Below are positions 28,956 to 37,144 of a stretch of DNA of 59,500 nt, piece after piece (the stretch's first letter is position 1; every line of letters begins with the position of its first letter). The DNA comes from Mycobacterium sp. 852002-51961_SCH5331710 (GTDB lineage: Bacteria; Actinomycetota; Actinomycetes; Mycobacteriales; Mycobacteriaceae): contig NZ_LZSQ01000040.1 in the NCBI RefSeq assembly GCF_001665535.1, positions 1 to 59,500 of the forward strand, given 5' to 3'. Both the position numbers and the translations under genes were made by a program. The notes beneath the pieces are model-generated. The model was not told the origin of the DNA. It did no database searches and worked only from the letters and a program-made list of their open reading frames with translations.

Positions 28956-29675
28956 TTAGTCCCACTGCCCAAATTGGGGCCTGAGGATGTGGTTGACGTC
29001 CACGCCGATCCCGGCCACCGACCGCTTGTCGATCTCGACCTGGTGCAGATGTGCGGCGGGGTGCGCGACCCGTCCCGGCGATCCCCAGTTGTGCTGCCAG
29101 AAGTACGTGCCGATGCCGTCCTGGAGCGCCCACTCGATCGTCCTCGAATTCGCATAGACACCGACGCGCTGCTTGCCCAGCACCGACTCCCAGCCGCGCA
29201 GATACGGCGCCACCAGCTGTTTGTACTGCTCGTAGGTCGGATCGTCATCGATCGACGCGTAGATCGGGGCGCCCTGGGATCCGCCGGCGGCGACGTGCAG
29301 TTCCCAGCCCCGCTTCGCGTGCGCGACCCCGGCGTTCTGGCCGCCGAGCCAGTCGGCGGTGTCCTTCTTGCCGTACTGGTAGCAGGACACGATCTTCAGG
29401 CCGCCCTGGTACAGGTCGCGCGCCTCGGTCAGTTGGATCGGCTTACCCAGCATCCAGGCCCCGCCGGGCCGGCGGTCGGAGACGTAGCGAATGGCCCCCA
29501 GGGCGCCCGCCGCACGGATGTCGCTGGCCTTGAGGACGCCGGCCGCGTAGTCGAGAAGGATGCCCAGCGGCGCGGCCCCCGCGGGTGCGGCCGCCGCCTG
29601 CATGCCTGCGCCGATGACGAGGGCCGCCGGGGCGGTAAGCGCGCCCTTCAGCACGGCGCGCCGGGATATCGACAC
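28956..29675 (-). CDS. Tat-exported DUF1906 glycoside-hydrolase-like protein (Rv2525c-like)
   Basis: A 239-residue secreted protein. The N-terminus MSISRRAVLKGALTAPAAL is a twin-arginine signal (SRRAVLKG) followed by a hydrophobic stretch and an AGAAPLG cleavage region. The rest is a DUF1906 TIM-barrel-like domain, with YASIDDDPTYEQY, VGVYANSRTIEW and TYFWQHNWGS. Rv2525c occupies the same place upstream of fas and is a known Tat substrate linked to cell-envelope properties; its catalytic activity is unproven. The gene is transcribed towards fas, with 514 bp between. Confidence 0.92.
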   Translation of the reverse strand: MSISRRAVLKGALTAPAALVIGAGMQAAAAPAGAAPLGILLDYAAGVLKASDIRAAGALGAIRYVSDRRPGGAWMLGKPIQLTEARDLYQGGLKIVSCYQYGKKDTADWLGGQNAGVAHAKRGWELHVAAGGSQGAPIYASIDDDPTYEQYKQLVAPYLRGWESVLGKQRVGVYANSRTIEWALQDGIGTYFWQHNWGSPGRVAHPAAHLHQVEIDKRSVAGIGVDVNHILRPQFGQWD

Positions 29676-29803
29676 AAGCCACAGGATACGACAACTGTCA
29701 CAATCTTCACGCCGATGTCACTGGTCACAGCAGTATCACCGGACATGGCATCGGCGCGGCGTTGCCGAGCTAAGCCGAAACGCGGAATCATCGCAGGAGC
29801 ACG

Positions 29804-29826
29804 GTTCGACGATCCGCCGATCGAAC
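29804..29826. promoter_or_regulatory. Inverted repeat upstream of the solute-binding lipoprotein gene
   Basis: GTTCGA (29804-29809) and TCGAAC (29821-29826) flank two direct CGATC copies separated by CGC. The element ends 14 bp before the ATG, next to the GAGGAG ribosome binding site, so it could be an operator or a leader hairpin masking translation. Confidence 0.35.
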
Positions 29827-29840
29827 GAGGAGTAGAACCC

Positions 29841-31049
29841 ATGGCGCGCTGGCCGTCCGCCGTCGTGCGAACCGGTCTGACCGTCATCAGCTGCGCCGTG
29901 CTGGTCCTGTCGCTGACATCCGGCTGCTCGGACGAACGGCGCTCCCCCGGCGGCCAGGCTCCGCCGGAGATCGAGCCCCTCGGCGCGGTCGGCGAGGGCG
30001 AGGGGCGACTCGACCTGATCGCCTGGGCCGGCTACGCCGAGGACGGTTCCCACGACGCCGAAGCCGATTGGGTGACACCGTTCGAACGCGAGACCGGCTG
30101 CCAGACCGAGGTGACGCTCGGCAACACCTCCGACGAGATGGTGCAGTTGATGCGCAGCGGTGCCTACGACGGGGTCTCGGCGTCCGGCGACGCGACTCTT
30201 CGGCTCATCTACGCCGGCGACGTCGCCCCCGTGAACACCGATCTGGTTCCGAACTACGACTCCATCTCGCCGTTCTTGAAGGACCAGCCGTGGAACTCGG
30301 TCGACGGCCAGATGTACGGCATTCCGCACGGATGGGGAGCCAACCTGCTGATGTACAACATCGAGGTCGTGCGGGACGCGCCCAATTCCTGGGCGGCGGT
30401 GTTCGACGACGCCGACAAGTACCGCGGCAGGGTCACCGCATACGACTCGCCCATCTACATCGCCGACGCGGCGCTGTATCTGTCCAAGACGCAGCCCGAG
30501 TTGGGCATCGACGACCCGTATTCGCTGACGCCCGAACAGCTGGACGCGGCGGTGCGGCTGCTCGAGAAACAACGCGAGAACGTCGGCCAGTACTGGTCGG
30601 ACTACTTCAAGGAAGTGGAGGCGTTCGAGTCCGGCGCCTCCGTCATCGGCACCACCTGGCAGGTGATTGCGAACACGATCGGTGCGCGTAACAGGGTTCC
30701 GGTCAACACGGTGCTGCCGAAGGAGGGTTCCACCGGCTGGTCGGACACCTGGATGATCTCGTCGAAGGCGGCGCACCCCAACTGCATGTACAAGTGGATG
30801 AACTGGATCTCCTCGCCGGAGGTCAACGCCGAGGCCGCCGAGTTCTTCGGCGAGGCGCCGGCCAACGCGAAGGCCTGCGAGCACACCACCGAGCGCGACT
30901 TCTGCGACATCTACCACGCCACCGACGCGAGGTTCGCCGCGAAGATCCACTACTGGACCACGCCTCAGAAGCGGTGCGTCGGCGGCGGCGGTGACGAGTG
31001 CACCGATTACGACGAGTGGGCCGCCCGGTGGCGCCAGATCACCGGGTGA
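29841..31049 (+). CDS. Orphan extracellular solute-binding lipoprotein (spermidine/putrescine PotD type)
   Basis: A 402-residue lipoprotein. The signal sequence ends in the lipobox LTSGC (lipidated Cys29), followed by a Pro/Gly linker. The mature part has the periplasmic-binding-protein fold of the PotD/iron SBP_8 group: LDLIAWAGYAEDG, then FERETGCQTEVTLGNTSDEM and YGIPHGWGANLLMYN. Six cysteines in the C-terminal 60 residues (NCMYKW, KACEH, DFCDIY, RCVGG, ECTDY) suggest disulfides. GAGGAG lies upstream of the ATG. No permease or ATPase gene is adjacent, so its transporter partner is elsewhere or it has another role. Its end overlaps the convergent MerR gene by 11 bp. Confidence 0.88.
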   Translation: MARWPSAVVRTGLTVISCAVLVLSLTSGCSDERRSPGGQAPPEIEPLGAVGEGEGRLDLIAWAGYAEDGSHDAEADWVTPFERETGCQTEVTLGNTSDEMVQLMRSGAYDGVSASGDATLRLIYAGDVAPVNTDLVPNYDSISPFLKDQPWNSVDGQMYGIPHGWGANLLMYNIEVVRDAPNSWAAVFDDADKYRGRVTAYDSPIYIADAALYLSKTQPELGIDDPYSLTPEQLDAAVRLLEKQRENVGQYWSDYFKEVEAFESGASVIGTTWQVIANTIGARNRVPVNTVLPKEGSTGWSDTWMISSKAAHPNCMYKWMNWISSPEVNAEAAEFFGEAPANAKACEHTTERDFCDIYHATDARFAAKIHYWTTPQKRCVGGGGDECTDYDEWAARWRQITG

Positions 31050-31749
31050 GCCGCGGACTCTGCTCCGGGTCCGCTGTCGGCATGTGACGCTGCAGCGCCG
31101 CGTCCAGGCGCCCGGACACCACGCTGGTCCACAGGTCGCGGTAGTCGCGCGCAGCCCGCGCGAGTTCGTCGATGTTGTCCGGTGTCGGTGTGTAGTCCGC
31201 GCCGAATTGAGCCGCCATGCAGTCGCCGAGCGTCGCGACGAACTGTGCCGCCAGCGCGTCGACCGCGTCGCGGCTGGCCTCGACGATGTGCAGCAGCGCG
31301 CGGACGGCGGCCAGATGGTCCGACGAGCGCGAAACCACCTGCCGCACCGCGGGATCGGTCAACACCACGCCGCCGTCGATCACCTGCGCGAGCCCGTAGT
31401 CGACCAGCCTCCGTGCCTCGTCGCTCTCGGCGCCGATGCCCACCGCGTCTGCCTCCTGGGCACCGGACTCCGCTCTCGGGCCCAGCACCGCGCGCTGGAT
31501 GCCGAGGATGTCGGCCAGGTCGGTGCCCTCACGCAGGCTGGTGAAGAACTCGGCGATGTGGGCGGTGTTGAAACCCCGTCGGTGCAACTGGTTGATGGTG
31601 CGCAACTGCGACAGGTGGTAGTCGTCGTAGAACGCGGAGCGGCCGACGCGCCGGGGTGGGTCCAGCAACCCCCGCTCCCGGTAGGCGCGGATGTTGCGGG
31701 CGCTGACGCCAGAGATCTCCGCCAACTCGTTGAGGCGATACTCAGCCAC
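31039..31749 (-). CDS. MerR-family transcriptional regulator
   Basis: A 236-residue protein whose first 70 residues are a MerR winged helix-turn-helix: YRLNELAEISGVSARNIRAY then RERGLLDPPRRVGRSAFYDD, followed by HLSQLRTINQLHRRGFNTAHI. A long C-terminal effector domain has no recognisable metal-binding cysteines, so a small-molecule ligand is more likely than a metal. It is divergent from the MFS gene, with 323 bp between the starts, and convergent with the solute-binding protein. It may control one or both neighbours; nothing in the sequence settles this. Confidence 0.88.
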   Translation of the reverse strand: MAEYRLNELAEISGVSARNIRAYRERGLLDPPRRVGRSAFYDDYHLSQLRTINQLHRRGFNTAHIAEFFTSLREGTDLADILGIQRAVLGPRAESGAQEADAVGIGAESDEARRLVDYGLAQVIDGGVVLTDPAVRQVVSRSSDHLAAVRALLHIVEASRDAVDALAAQFVATLGDCMAAQFGADYTPTPDNIDELARAARDYRDLWTSVVSGRLDAALQRHMPTADPEQSPRLTR

Positions 31750-31974
31750 CGTCGCGACCTCCCACGGCCCCGCGGGCCGACGGCTGAGCGCGACGCTTCA
31801 TTCGATCACTGTAACCCGCCACAACATTTGCGAGCGAACTTTAGGCCCGGCGACGGCGGTCGACCAGCCCGCCGCTCGCACCACCCTCTATCTGCATCGA
31901 TCACGAGCGGGGTCCGGACAACCGTGCACGAACCGTCGATTACAGCCAACTCGGTCCGCCCGCCGGATCACCGC

Positions 31975-31990
31975 GGTGAGCGAACTCACC
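31975..31990. promoter_or_regulatory. GGTGAG-CGAA-CTCACC hairpin/palindrome in the merR-MFS gap
   Basis: A perfect 6-bp inverted repeat with a CGAA tetraloop lies about 83 bp before the MFS start. It could be an operator for the divergent MerR regulator or a leader hairpin. The rest of the 323-bp stretch 31750-32072 shows no gene that I can support. Confidence 0.4.
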
Positions 31991-32072
31991 GATGCGGGAT
32001 TGGCGCCGTCGCACCCGCGTACGGAAACATGGAAAAGTCAGATTTATTACTCATCAGCGGGAAAGGTTCGGT

Positions 32073-33347
32073 GTGCGTCCCTGGATCGTCTGGGCCACCG
32101 GGCTGTTCGCATACATCGTCGCAGTTCTCGACCGCACCACGTTGGGCGTCTCCGGCCTCGATGCGGCAGACCGGTTCCATGCCAGCCCCAGCGTGCTCTC
32201 GACGTTCGTCGTGCTGCAGGTCATCGTCTACGCCGCCGCGCAGGTGCCCGCCGGCGTCCTGCTCGACCGCTTCGGTTCCAAGACCCTGATCCTGGCCGGC
32301 GCCGCGCTCATGTCCGGCGGTCAGCTCACGCTCGCGTTCACCGAATCACTGCCCATCGCCATCGGGGCGCGCGCCGTGTTGGGCCTCGGCGATGCCTTCA
32401 CGTTCATCTCGGTGCTGCGCCTCGTCCCGCACTGGTTCACTCCGCGGCAGGTTCCGCTGGTCACCCAGCTGACCGGTATCTGCGGACAGCTCGGCCAGGT
32501 GCTGTCGGCCGTCCCCTTCTTCGCCGTGCTCGACGCGATGGGATGGACGACGGCTTACGTCTCGGTGGCGGCCATCGGTGTGTTGTCGATGGTTTTGACC
32601 GCGGCGCTGGTGAAGAACACCCCGCACGGCAACGCGGTGGAGATCGAGACCGTTTCGGTGCGCGAGACGCTGGCCAGCGTCAAAACGGTCTGGCTGCGTC
32701 CGGGCACCAGGCTCGGGTTCTTCACCCATATGGGCACCCAGTTCTCCGTCACCGCGTTCGCGCTGATGTGGGGTGTGCCCTACTTGACGAACGCGCAGGG
32801 GCTGTCGGCCGGCGTGGCCGGGCTGATGTTGACGGTGTCGGTGGTGGCAGCCATCTCGGCCGGTGTGCTGATCGGCATCTTCACCGGGCGCCGCCCGCAT
32901 CGGCGCTCGCGGCTCGTGCTGTGCATCATCGCGAGCAATGCGTTGATGTGGACCGTCGTGTTGGCGCTACCCGGCAGGGCGCCGCTGTGGCTGCTCGTGA
33001 CGCTGATCGTGGTGATCTCGGTGGGTGGGCCCGGCTCCATGGTGGGCTTCGACTTCGCCAGGACCTTCAACCCGAGCGCGACACTCGGCACCGCGTCCGG
33101 TCTGGTCAACATGGGCGGCTTCATCGCCTCGCTGCTGGTGATGCAGTCGATGGGGGCCATCCTCGACGCGGCCGGCGGCTTCTCCTTCGACTCGTTCCGG
33201 GTGGCCTGGACCGTGCAGTACGCGATCTGGGCGTTCGCGGTACTCGGCATCCTCATCACCCGCGGCAAGGCGCGCAAGGTGATGAGGGCCGAACAGGAGC
33301 GGATGCTGCTCGAGAGCTTGGACACCCGCGCCGGCGCGGAGGACTAG
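32073..33347 (+). CDS. Major facilitator superfamily transporter
   Basis: A 424-residue membrane protein with about 12 spans. The first begins RPWIVWATGLFAYIVAVLDR, typical of the anion:cation symporter-like MFS branch, and ALGLGDA-like MFS loops follow, with a long central loop near residue 190. GTG 32073 is chosen because GGGAAAGG sits upstream at the right spacing; the longer frame from 31992 would add a very basic, unlikely tail. Substrate is unknown. It diverges from a MerR regulator, which may control it, and stops six bases before the end of the convergent ChaB-like gene. Confidence 0.88.
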   Translation: MRPWIVWATGLFAYIVAVLDRTTLGVSGLDAADRFHASPSVLSTFVVLQVIVYAAAQVPAGVLLDRFGSKTLILAGAALMSGGQLTLAFTESLPIAIGARAVLGLGDAFTFISVLRLVPHWFTPRQVPLVTQLTGICGQLGQVLSAVPFFAVLDAMGWTTAYVSVAAIGVLSMVLTAALVKNTPHGNAVEIETVSVRETLASVKTVWLRPGTRLGFFTHMGTQFSVTAFALMWGVPYLTNAQGLSAGVAGLMLTVSVVAAISAGVLIGIFTGRRPHRRSRLVLCIIASNALMWTVVLALPGRAPLWLLVTLIVVISVGGPGSMVGFDFARTFNPSATLGTASGLVNMGGFIASLLVMQSMGAILDAAGGFSFDSFRVAWTVQYAIWAFAVLGILITRGKARKVMRAEQERMLLESLDTRAGAED

Positions 33348-33353
33348 GCGAAC

Positions 33354-33773
33354 TCAGCGACGGCGGGCCGTGGTGCGGCGGTTCGCCTTCTTGATCGCCG
33401 AGACCAGCTCGTCCTTGTTCATCGTCGAGCGACCCGAGATGTCCAGCCGCCGTGCGACTTCCATCAGGTGCTTCTTGGAGGCGTTGGCGTCCACGCCTTC
33501 CGCCGTGTCGCCCTTGGCATTCGGGCCGCCGCTGCGCGCACGCTGGTCGGACGGGCCCTTCTCGGACTTCGCTTCCCAGTGGTCGCCGACCTTCTCGTAG
33601 CTGTGCTTGAGCGCGCTGTAGGCGACGCGGTGTGCGCGCTCGCCCTCGCCGTATTCCTCGGCAGCGGCGTCATGAGCCTTCGCGAAGGTCCGCTGGGCCT
33701 TGGCGGATGACTTCTTCAGGGTGCTGGGCAGCTCGCTCTTTCGGGCGCTGCCACTCTTGGTTGTCTTCGGCAT
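33354..33773 (-). CDS. ChaB-like protein with Rho N-terminal-like C-terminus
   Basis: A 139-residue, lysine-rich soluble protein. Residues about 10-75 resemble ChaB (PSTLKKSSAKAQRTFAKAHD, then ERAHRVAYSALKHSYEKVGD). The last 45 residues resemble the Rho N-terminal/SAP-like helix-extended-helix (KKHLMEVARRLDISGRSTMN, then KDELVSAIKKANRR), often a nucleic-acid-binding unit. ChaB was first described as a cation-transport regulator, but these proteins in actinobacteria are more likely nucleic-acid- or stress-associated; that is inference. The start is followed upstream by a run of T/A bases (AAAAAAA at 33774-33781 on plus). Confidence 0.82.
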   Translation of the reverse strand: MPKTTKSGSARKSELPSTLKKSSAKAQRTFAKAHDAAAEEYGEGERAHRVAYSALKHSYEKVGDHWEAKSEKGPSDQRARSGGPNAKGDTAEGVDANASKKHLMEVARRLDISGRSTMNKDELVSAIKKANRRTTARRR

Positions 33774-33819
33774 AAAAAAAGGCGTACCCGGGCCGTGAGG
33801 TGCCGAAACGATCGGCGAA

Positions 33820-35046
33820 TCAGTAGTTCAGCCCGAGAATCTCGTAGCCGACGACCGTCAGCATCGGCGCCAGCGTGACGACCAGGAGACAGTTCGCCAT
33901 CGAGATTCCGGCGGCCGCCAGCCACACCGAAAGCGCCAGCACAACGATCGTCAGCGTGATCAGCAGGACATGCGGGATCGAGGCCTTACCCACCATGAAC
34001 GTGTTGAGCAGATAGACCGAGACGACGAAGAGCCCGACCGGCACCGCGACCGACAACACGGTCCCGACCGAGGAGAGTTCGGAATGGTGCTCGATGTAGA
34101 GGGCGGCCGCGTCCAGGCCGGCGCCGGTGGCGACGATCGCGCCGAGCGTCACGATCGGGAAGTAGCCGAACCAGAAAGATCTTTCACGCCGGGCGTGCAG
34201 AAGCTCGGCATGCGGGGTCAGGAAGTAGATCCACCACAACCCGAACGTCAGGCCGACGCCGGCCACCACGACGAAGACGGCGTCGAAGGTCCAACCCTGC
34301 GCGTTGACCACCGCGGTCAGTGAGGCCACGGTCCCGACCACACCTTCCCCGAGCGCGATGATCGTCAGCAGTCCGTAGCGTTCGGCGATGTGATGGGCGT
34401 GCCACGGCGTACCGCCGCGGCGCAGCTCCGCGAGAAGCGGCCCCAGCGTTTCGATTCCGATCAGCACGACGACGATCGCCATCGTCACCGGCAGCGACGT
34501 GTCGAGGAAGATGCTGACGATCCACAGCACTTGCGCGAAGGTGACCGCGGCGACGTAGGTCAGGCACGCCGACCGGTGCGCGGGGTCCTGGGCGGCCGCG
34601 CGTACCCACTGCCCCACCAACGCGATACGCATCACGACATAGCCGGCGACCACGACGCGGTTGTCGACGTGCGCGCCGTGTTCGATCGAGGCGAACAACG
34701 GAGGGAAGCCCAGCGCCATGACGATCACACCGACCATCTGCAGCATCGTCATGACGCGGTAGACCCAGTCGTCGGTGTCGTAGGCCGAGGCGAACCAGCT
34801 GAAGTTGATCCACGCCCAGCACACCGCGAACGTCGCGAACGAGAACGCGAACAACCCGGAACCGACGTGGTTGGCGGCGAGCATGTGCGCGAACTCGCGG
34901 GCCGCGACGCCGAATGCGATCACGAAGGTCAGGTCGAAGAGCAGTTCCAGGGGCGTGGCAACGCGGTGCGCCTCGTGGGGATCGCGACCGGACATGCGAT
35001 GCACCCGGTGCTGCATGGCCGTCGGTTCGTGCGGAGTCTCGCTCAC
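33820..35046 (-). CDS. Low temperature requirement A (LtrA) family membrane protein
   Basis: A 408-residue protein with about 11 membrane spans. The LtrA signature is at the N-terminus: RVATPLELLFDLTFVIAFG followed by AAREFAHML, and later AERYGLLTIIALGEGVVGT in the middle. The family is widespread in actinobacteria; its founding member from Listeria is needed for growth at low temperature, and the molecular function is unknown. The gene is transcribed in the same direction as the ChaB-like gene, 46 bp upstream of it, and diverges from ispD with 40 bp between the starts. Confidence 0.87.
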   Translation of the reverse strand: MSETPHEPTAMQHRVHRMSGRDPHEAHRVATPLELLFDLTFVIAFGVAAREFAHMLAANHVGSGLFAFSFATFAVCWAWINFSWFASAYDTDDWVYRVMTMLQMVGVIVMALGFPPLFASIEHGAHVDNRVVVAGYVVMRIALVGQWVRAAAQDPAHRSACLTYVAAVTFAQVLWIVSIFLDTSLPVTMAIVVVLIGIETLGPLLAELRRGGTPWHAHHIAERYGLLTIIALGEGVVGTVASLTAVVNAQGWTFDAVFVVVAGVGLTFGLWWIYFLTPHAELLHARRERSFWFGYFPIVTLGAIVATGAGLDAAALYIEHHSELSSVGTVLSVAVPVGLFVVSVYLLNTFMVGKASIPHVLLITLTIVVLALSVWLAAAGISMANCLLVVTLAPMLTVVGYEILGLNY

Positions 35047-35086
35047 GGCGCCGTCCTTTCCTGACGTGCAGTGTCAAGATACGAGG

Positions 35087-35815
35087 GTGACCGTCGCAGA
35101 ACGCTCAACCCCGCCGTCGGCCGTGGCCGTCGTACTCGCGGCGGGGCTGGGAACCCGCGTCGGCGCCGACGGCAACAAGGCCTACCTCGCGGTCGCGGGT
35201 CGGCCGATGGTCGCCTGGTCACTCGACACCCTGACGAGGGTTCCGGACGTCGGGCGCATCGTGCTGGTGTACCGGCGCGGGGAGCTGGATCTGGCCCGCG
35301 ACATGGTGGCACGCGAACTTCCCGCGGCGAGCGTCGAACTCGTCGAGGGCGGCGACAGCAGGCACGGATCCGAACTCAACGTCCTTCGGCACCTGGAACC
35401 CGATATCGAGGCGGGCCGCATCGACGTCGTGCTCATCCATGACGCCGCGCGACCGGTGGCCGGTGCGGACATGTTCATCCGCGCGCTCGCGGTCGCACGC
35501 GAAGCCGGTGGTGCGGTACCGGCGTTGCCGCTGCGCGATGCGGTGACCACCGAGCTGCAGCGGCCGGCCGGCGGATCGCCGCTCGTGCGGGTGCAGACAC
35601 CGCAGGCGTTTCTGGCCGCGCCACTGCTCGCCGCATACCGGAGCTCGGAACGGTACGGGTTCGAGGGCACCGATACGTCGTCGTGCATCGAGGCGTTCAC
35701 CGACGTTGCGGTGCAGACGTTTCGGGGCGAGCTGCACAACATCAAGGTGACCTACGCCCGCGACATCGCGACCGCCGAACATCTGTTGGCGACGGTCAGC
35801 GGCGAGCGGCGATGA
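35087..35815 (+). CDS. ispD: IspD-type 2-C-methyl-D-erythritol 4-phosphate cytidylyltransferase
   Basis: About 242 residues with an intact nucleotidyltransferase core: VVLAAGLGTRVGADGNKAYL (CTP-binding loop and Lys), LIHDAARPV, RVQTPQAFL, GTDTSSCIEAF and the C-terminal NIKVTYARDIATAEHLL. All the catalytic positions of IspD can be matched. It forms CDP-methylerythritol in the MEP isoprenoid pathway. The start is taken at GTG 35087, as the longer frame overlaps the LtrA gene. Its 3' end overlaps the convergent degenerate paralogue by 20 bp. M. tuberculosis ispD (Rv3582c) sits elsewhere, beside carD, so this may be an extra or relocated copy; a related CDP-alcohol transferase role cannot be excluded. 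Confidence 0.8.
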   Translation: MTVAERSTPPSAVAVVLAAGLGTRVGADGNKAYLAVAGRPMVAWSLDTLTRVPDVGRIVLVYRRGELDLARDMVARELPAASVELVEGGDSRHGSELNVLRHLEPDIEAGRIDVVLIHDAARPVAGADMFIRALAVAREAGGAVPALPLRDAVTTELQRPAGGSPLVRVQTPQAFLAAPLLAAYRSSERYGFEGTDTSSCIEAFTDVAVQTFRGELHNIKVTYARDIATAEHLLATVSGERR

Positions 35816-36491
35816 CGGCCTCGAGGAACGGTCCGTCGTGCGGGAGATCGACCGCTACGGCCTCCGCGTCACCGTCGACGGTCGCGATCGGCACCGTCGA
35901 TCGGATCGCTTCCACCGCCTCGTCGAACTCGCCGACCGGGTCCTCGAGCAATCGGCCGAGATGGCCGGCGGCGAATCCGCGCGGGTATTGCACGGTTTGA
36001 AGGGTCGAGCGATCCAGCGACGCGGTGACCACACCGCGCTCGTCGATGACCTTCACGCTGTCGGTGACCGGTTGCACCGGCAGCACGACGCTCGCTCCCC
36101 GCGTCAGGCCCTCGGCGACGCGCCTCGACAGGTCCGACGGCGTCAGCGGTTGCCGCACGTCGTACACGAGCACGTGTGACGCCGAAACCGGTTCGGCGAC
36201 AACCTTTTCGACCGCCGCCGCGAGACACCGCGCCCGGCTTGCCGATCCACCGACCCCCTCGACGTACACGGCGTCCAGTCCGTCGCGGGCGAGTGACGCG
36301 TACACCTCGCCGGCGATGGCTTCGGCGGCCGCCACGACGACCGCGGTGCAATCGGGGACCGCCTGAAGGCAGTCGTCCACGACGCGCGCCAGAGGCGATC
36401 GGCCCGCCACTCGTTGCAGCGATGCCGCCGCGCGTTCGTCGGCCGGCAGTGTCACGACCGCCGCGAGGCGTTGGCCGGGAAGCGCCGTCAC
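35796..36491 (-). CDS. Degenerate IspD-like nucleotidyltransferase fold protein, probably inactive
   Basis: A 231-residue protein with recognisable IspD relics: YDVRQPLTPSDLSRRV in place of DAARP, LPVQPVTDSVKVIDERGVV nearly intact, and QTVQYPRGF in place of QTPQGF. The N-terminal AAGxGxR loop and the following Lys are replaced by VVTLPADERAAASL, and the TDDxS and C-terminal NxKxT motifs are absent. Cytidylyltransferase activity is therefore unlikely. The GTG start at 36491 overlaps the TAG of the upstream Mce-associated gene by one base, so the protein is translationally coupled to two membrane proteins. A structural or regulatory role is the best guess. Confidence 0.72.
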   Translation of the reverse strand: MTALPGQRLAAVVTLPADERAAASLQRVAGRSPLARVVDDCLQAVPDCTAVVVAAAEAIAGEVYASLARDGLDAVYVEGVGGSASRARCLAAAVEKVVAEPVSASHVLVYDVRQPLTPSDLSRRVAEGLTRGASVVLPVQPVTDSVKVIDERGVVTASLDRSTLQTVQYPRGFAAGHLGRLLEDPVGEFDEAVEAIRSTVPIATVDGDAEAVAVDLPHDGPFLEAVIAARR

Positions 36492-37144
36492 TACACGGGG
36501 TCGAATTTGTTGATCAGCCAGTGCCCGTCGGATTTGGTCAGGCCGACCTTGACCGCGCTCGCGGCGAAGGCACCGTCGGGATTCTCCTTGCTGACCGTCG
36601 TCTGGTTGACGAACACCAACACGGTCGCGGTGTCGGGATGCATCTCGGCCACACCGGCCTCGACGACCGCCGCGCTGGTCTTGACCTGCTTCTCCTTGAC
36701 CGCCGGGGTCACGATCTGCTCGGTGAATTGGGTGTAGTAATTGAGGAAGTCGCCGGTGAGGTGCGATTTCGCATTCGTGAAATCCTGCTCCATCGAGTCC
36801 GGGGCGTACGACAACAGCGCCACGGTGCCCGACTTCGCCGCCTCCACCGCGACATTTTGTGCGTCGGCGTTGACCTGCTGGTCCGGTCGGTACTGGGAGA
36901 GGTACAACCAGGCGGCCACGCCTGCGGAGATCACGAGCAAAACCGTCAGCAGGATGGCGCCGAGATGCCGCCGCACGCCACCCCGAACTTTCGGACTGCT
37001 GTCCTCGGCGGGTTCCTCGTCGCCCTTCTCGGTGGCGTCCGGTTCCTCGGCGGCCGTCGACTCCGGTTCCACGGCCGTCGATTCCGGTTCGTCTGAGGCC
37101 GTGGTCTTCACGTCGGCCTCGTCGGTGTTGGCTTCGGTGCTCAC
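36491..37144 (-). CDS. Mce-associated membrane protein
   Basis: A 217-residue protein with an acidic, low-complexity N-terminus of about 55 residues (many Glu, Pro, Ser), one membrane span (HLGAILLTVLLVISAGVAAW near residue 60) and a C-terminal extracytoplasmic domain of the Mce-associated/VirB8-like kind (SAAVVEAGVAEMHPDTATVLV, then VGLTKSDGHWLINKFDPV). Proteins of this type (Mas/Omam) stabilise Mce lipid importers. It overlaps the upstream paralogue by four bases and the downstream IspD-like gene by one. The nearest visible mce operon is 14 kb away. Confidence 0.85.
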   Translation of the reverse strand: MSTEANTDEADVKTTASDEPESTAVEPESTAAEEPDATEKGDEEPAEDSSPKVRGGVRRHLGAILLTVLLVISAGVAAWLYLSQYRPDQQVNADAQNVAVEAAKSGTVALLSYAPDSMEQDFTNAKSHLTGDFLNYYTQFTEQIVTPAVKEKQVKTSAAVVEAGVAEMHPDTATVLVFVNQTTVSKENPDGAFAASAVKVGLTKSDGHWLINKFDPV

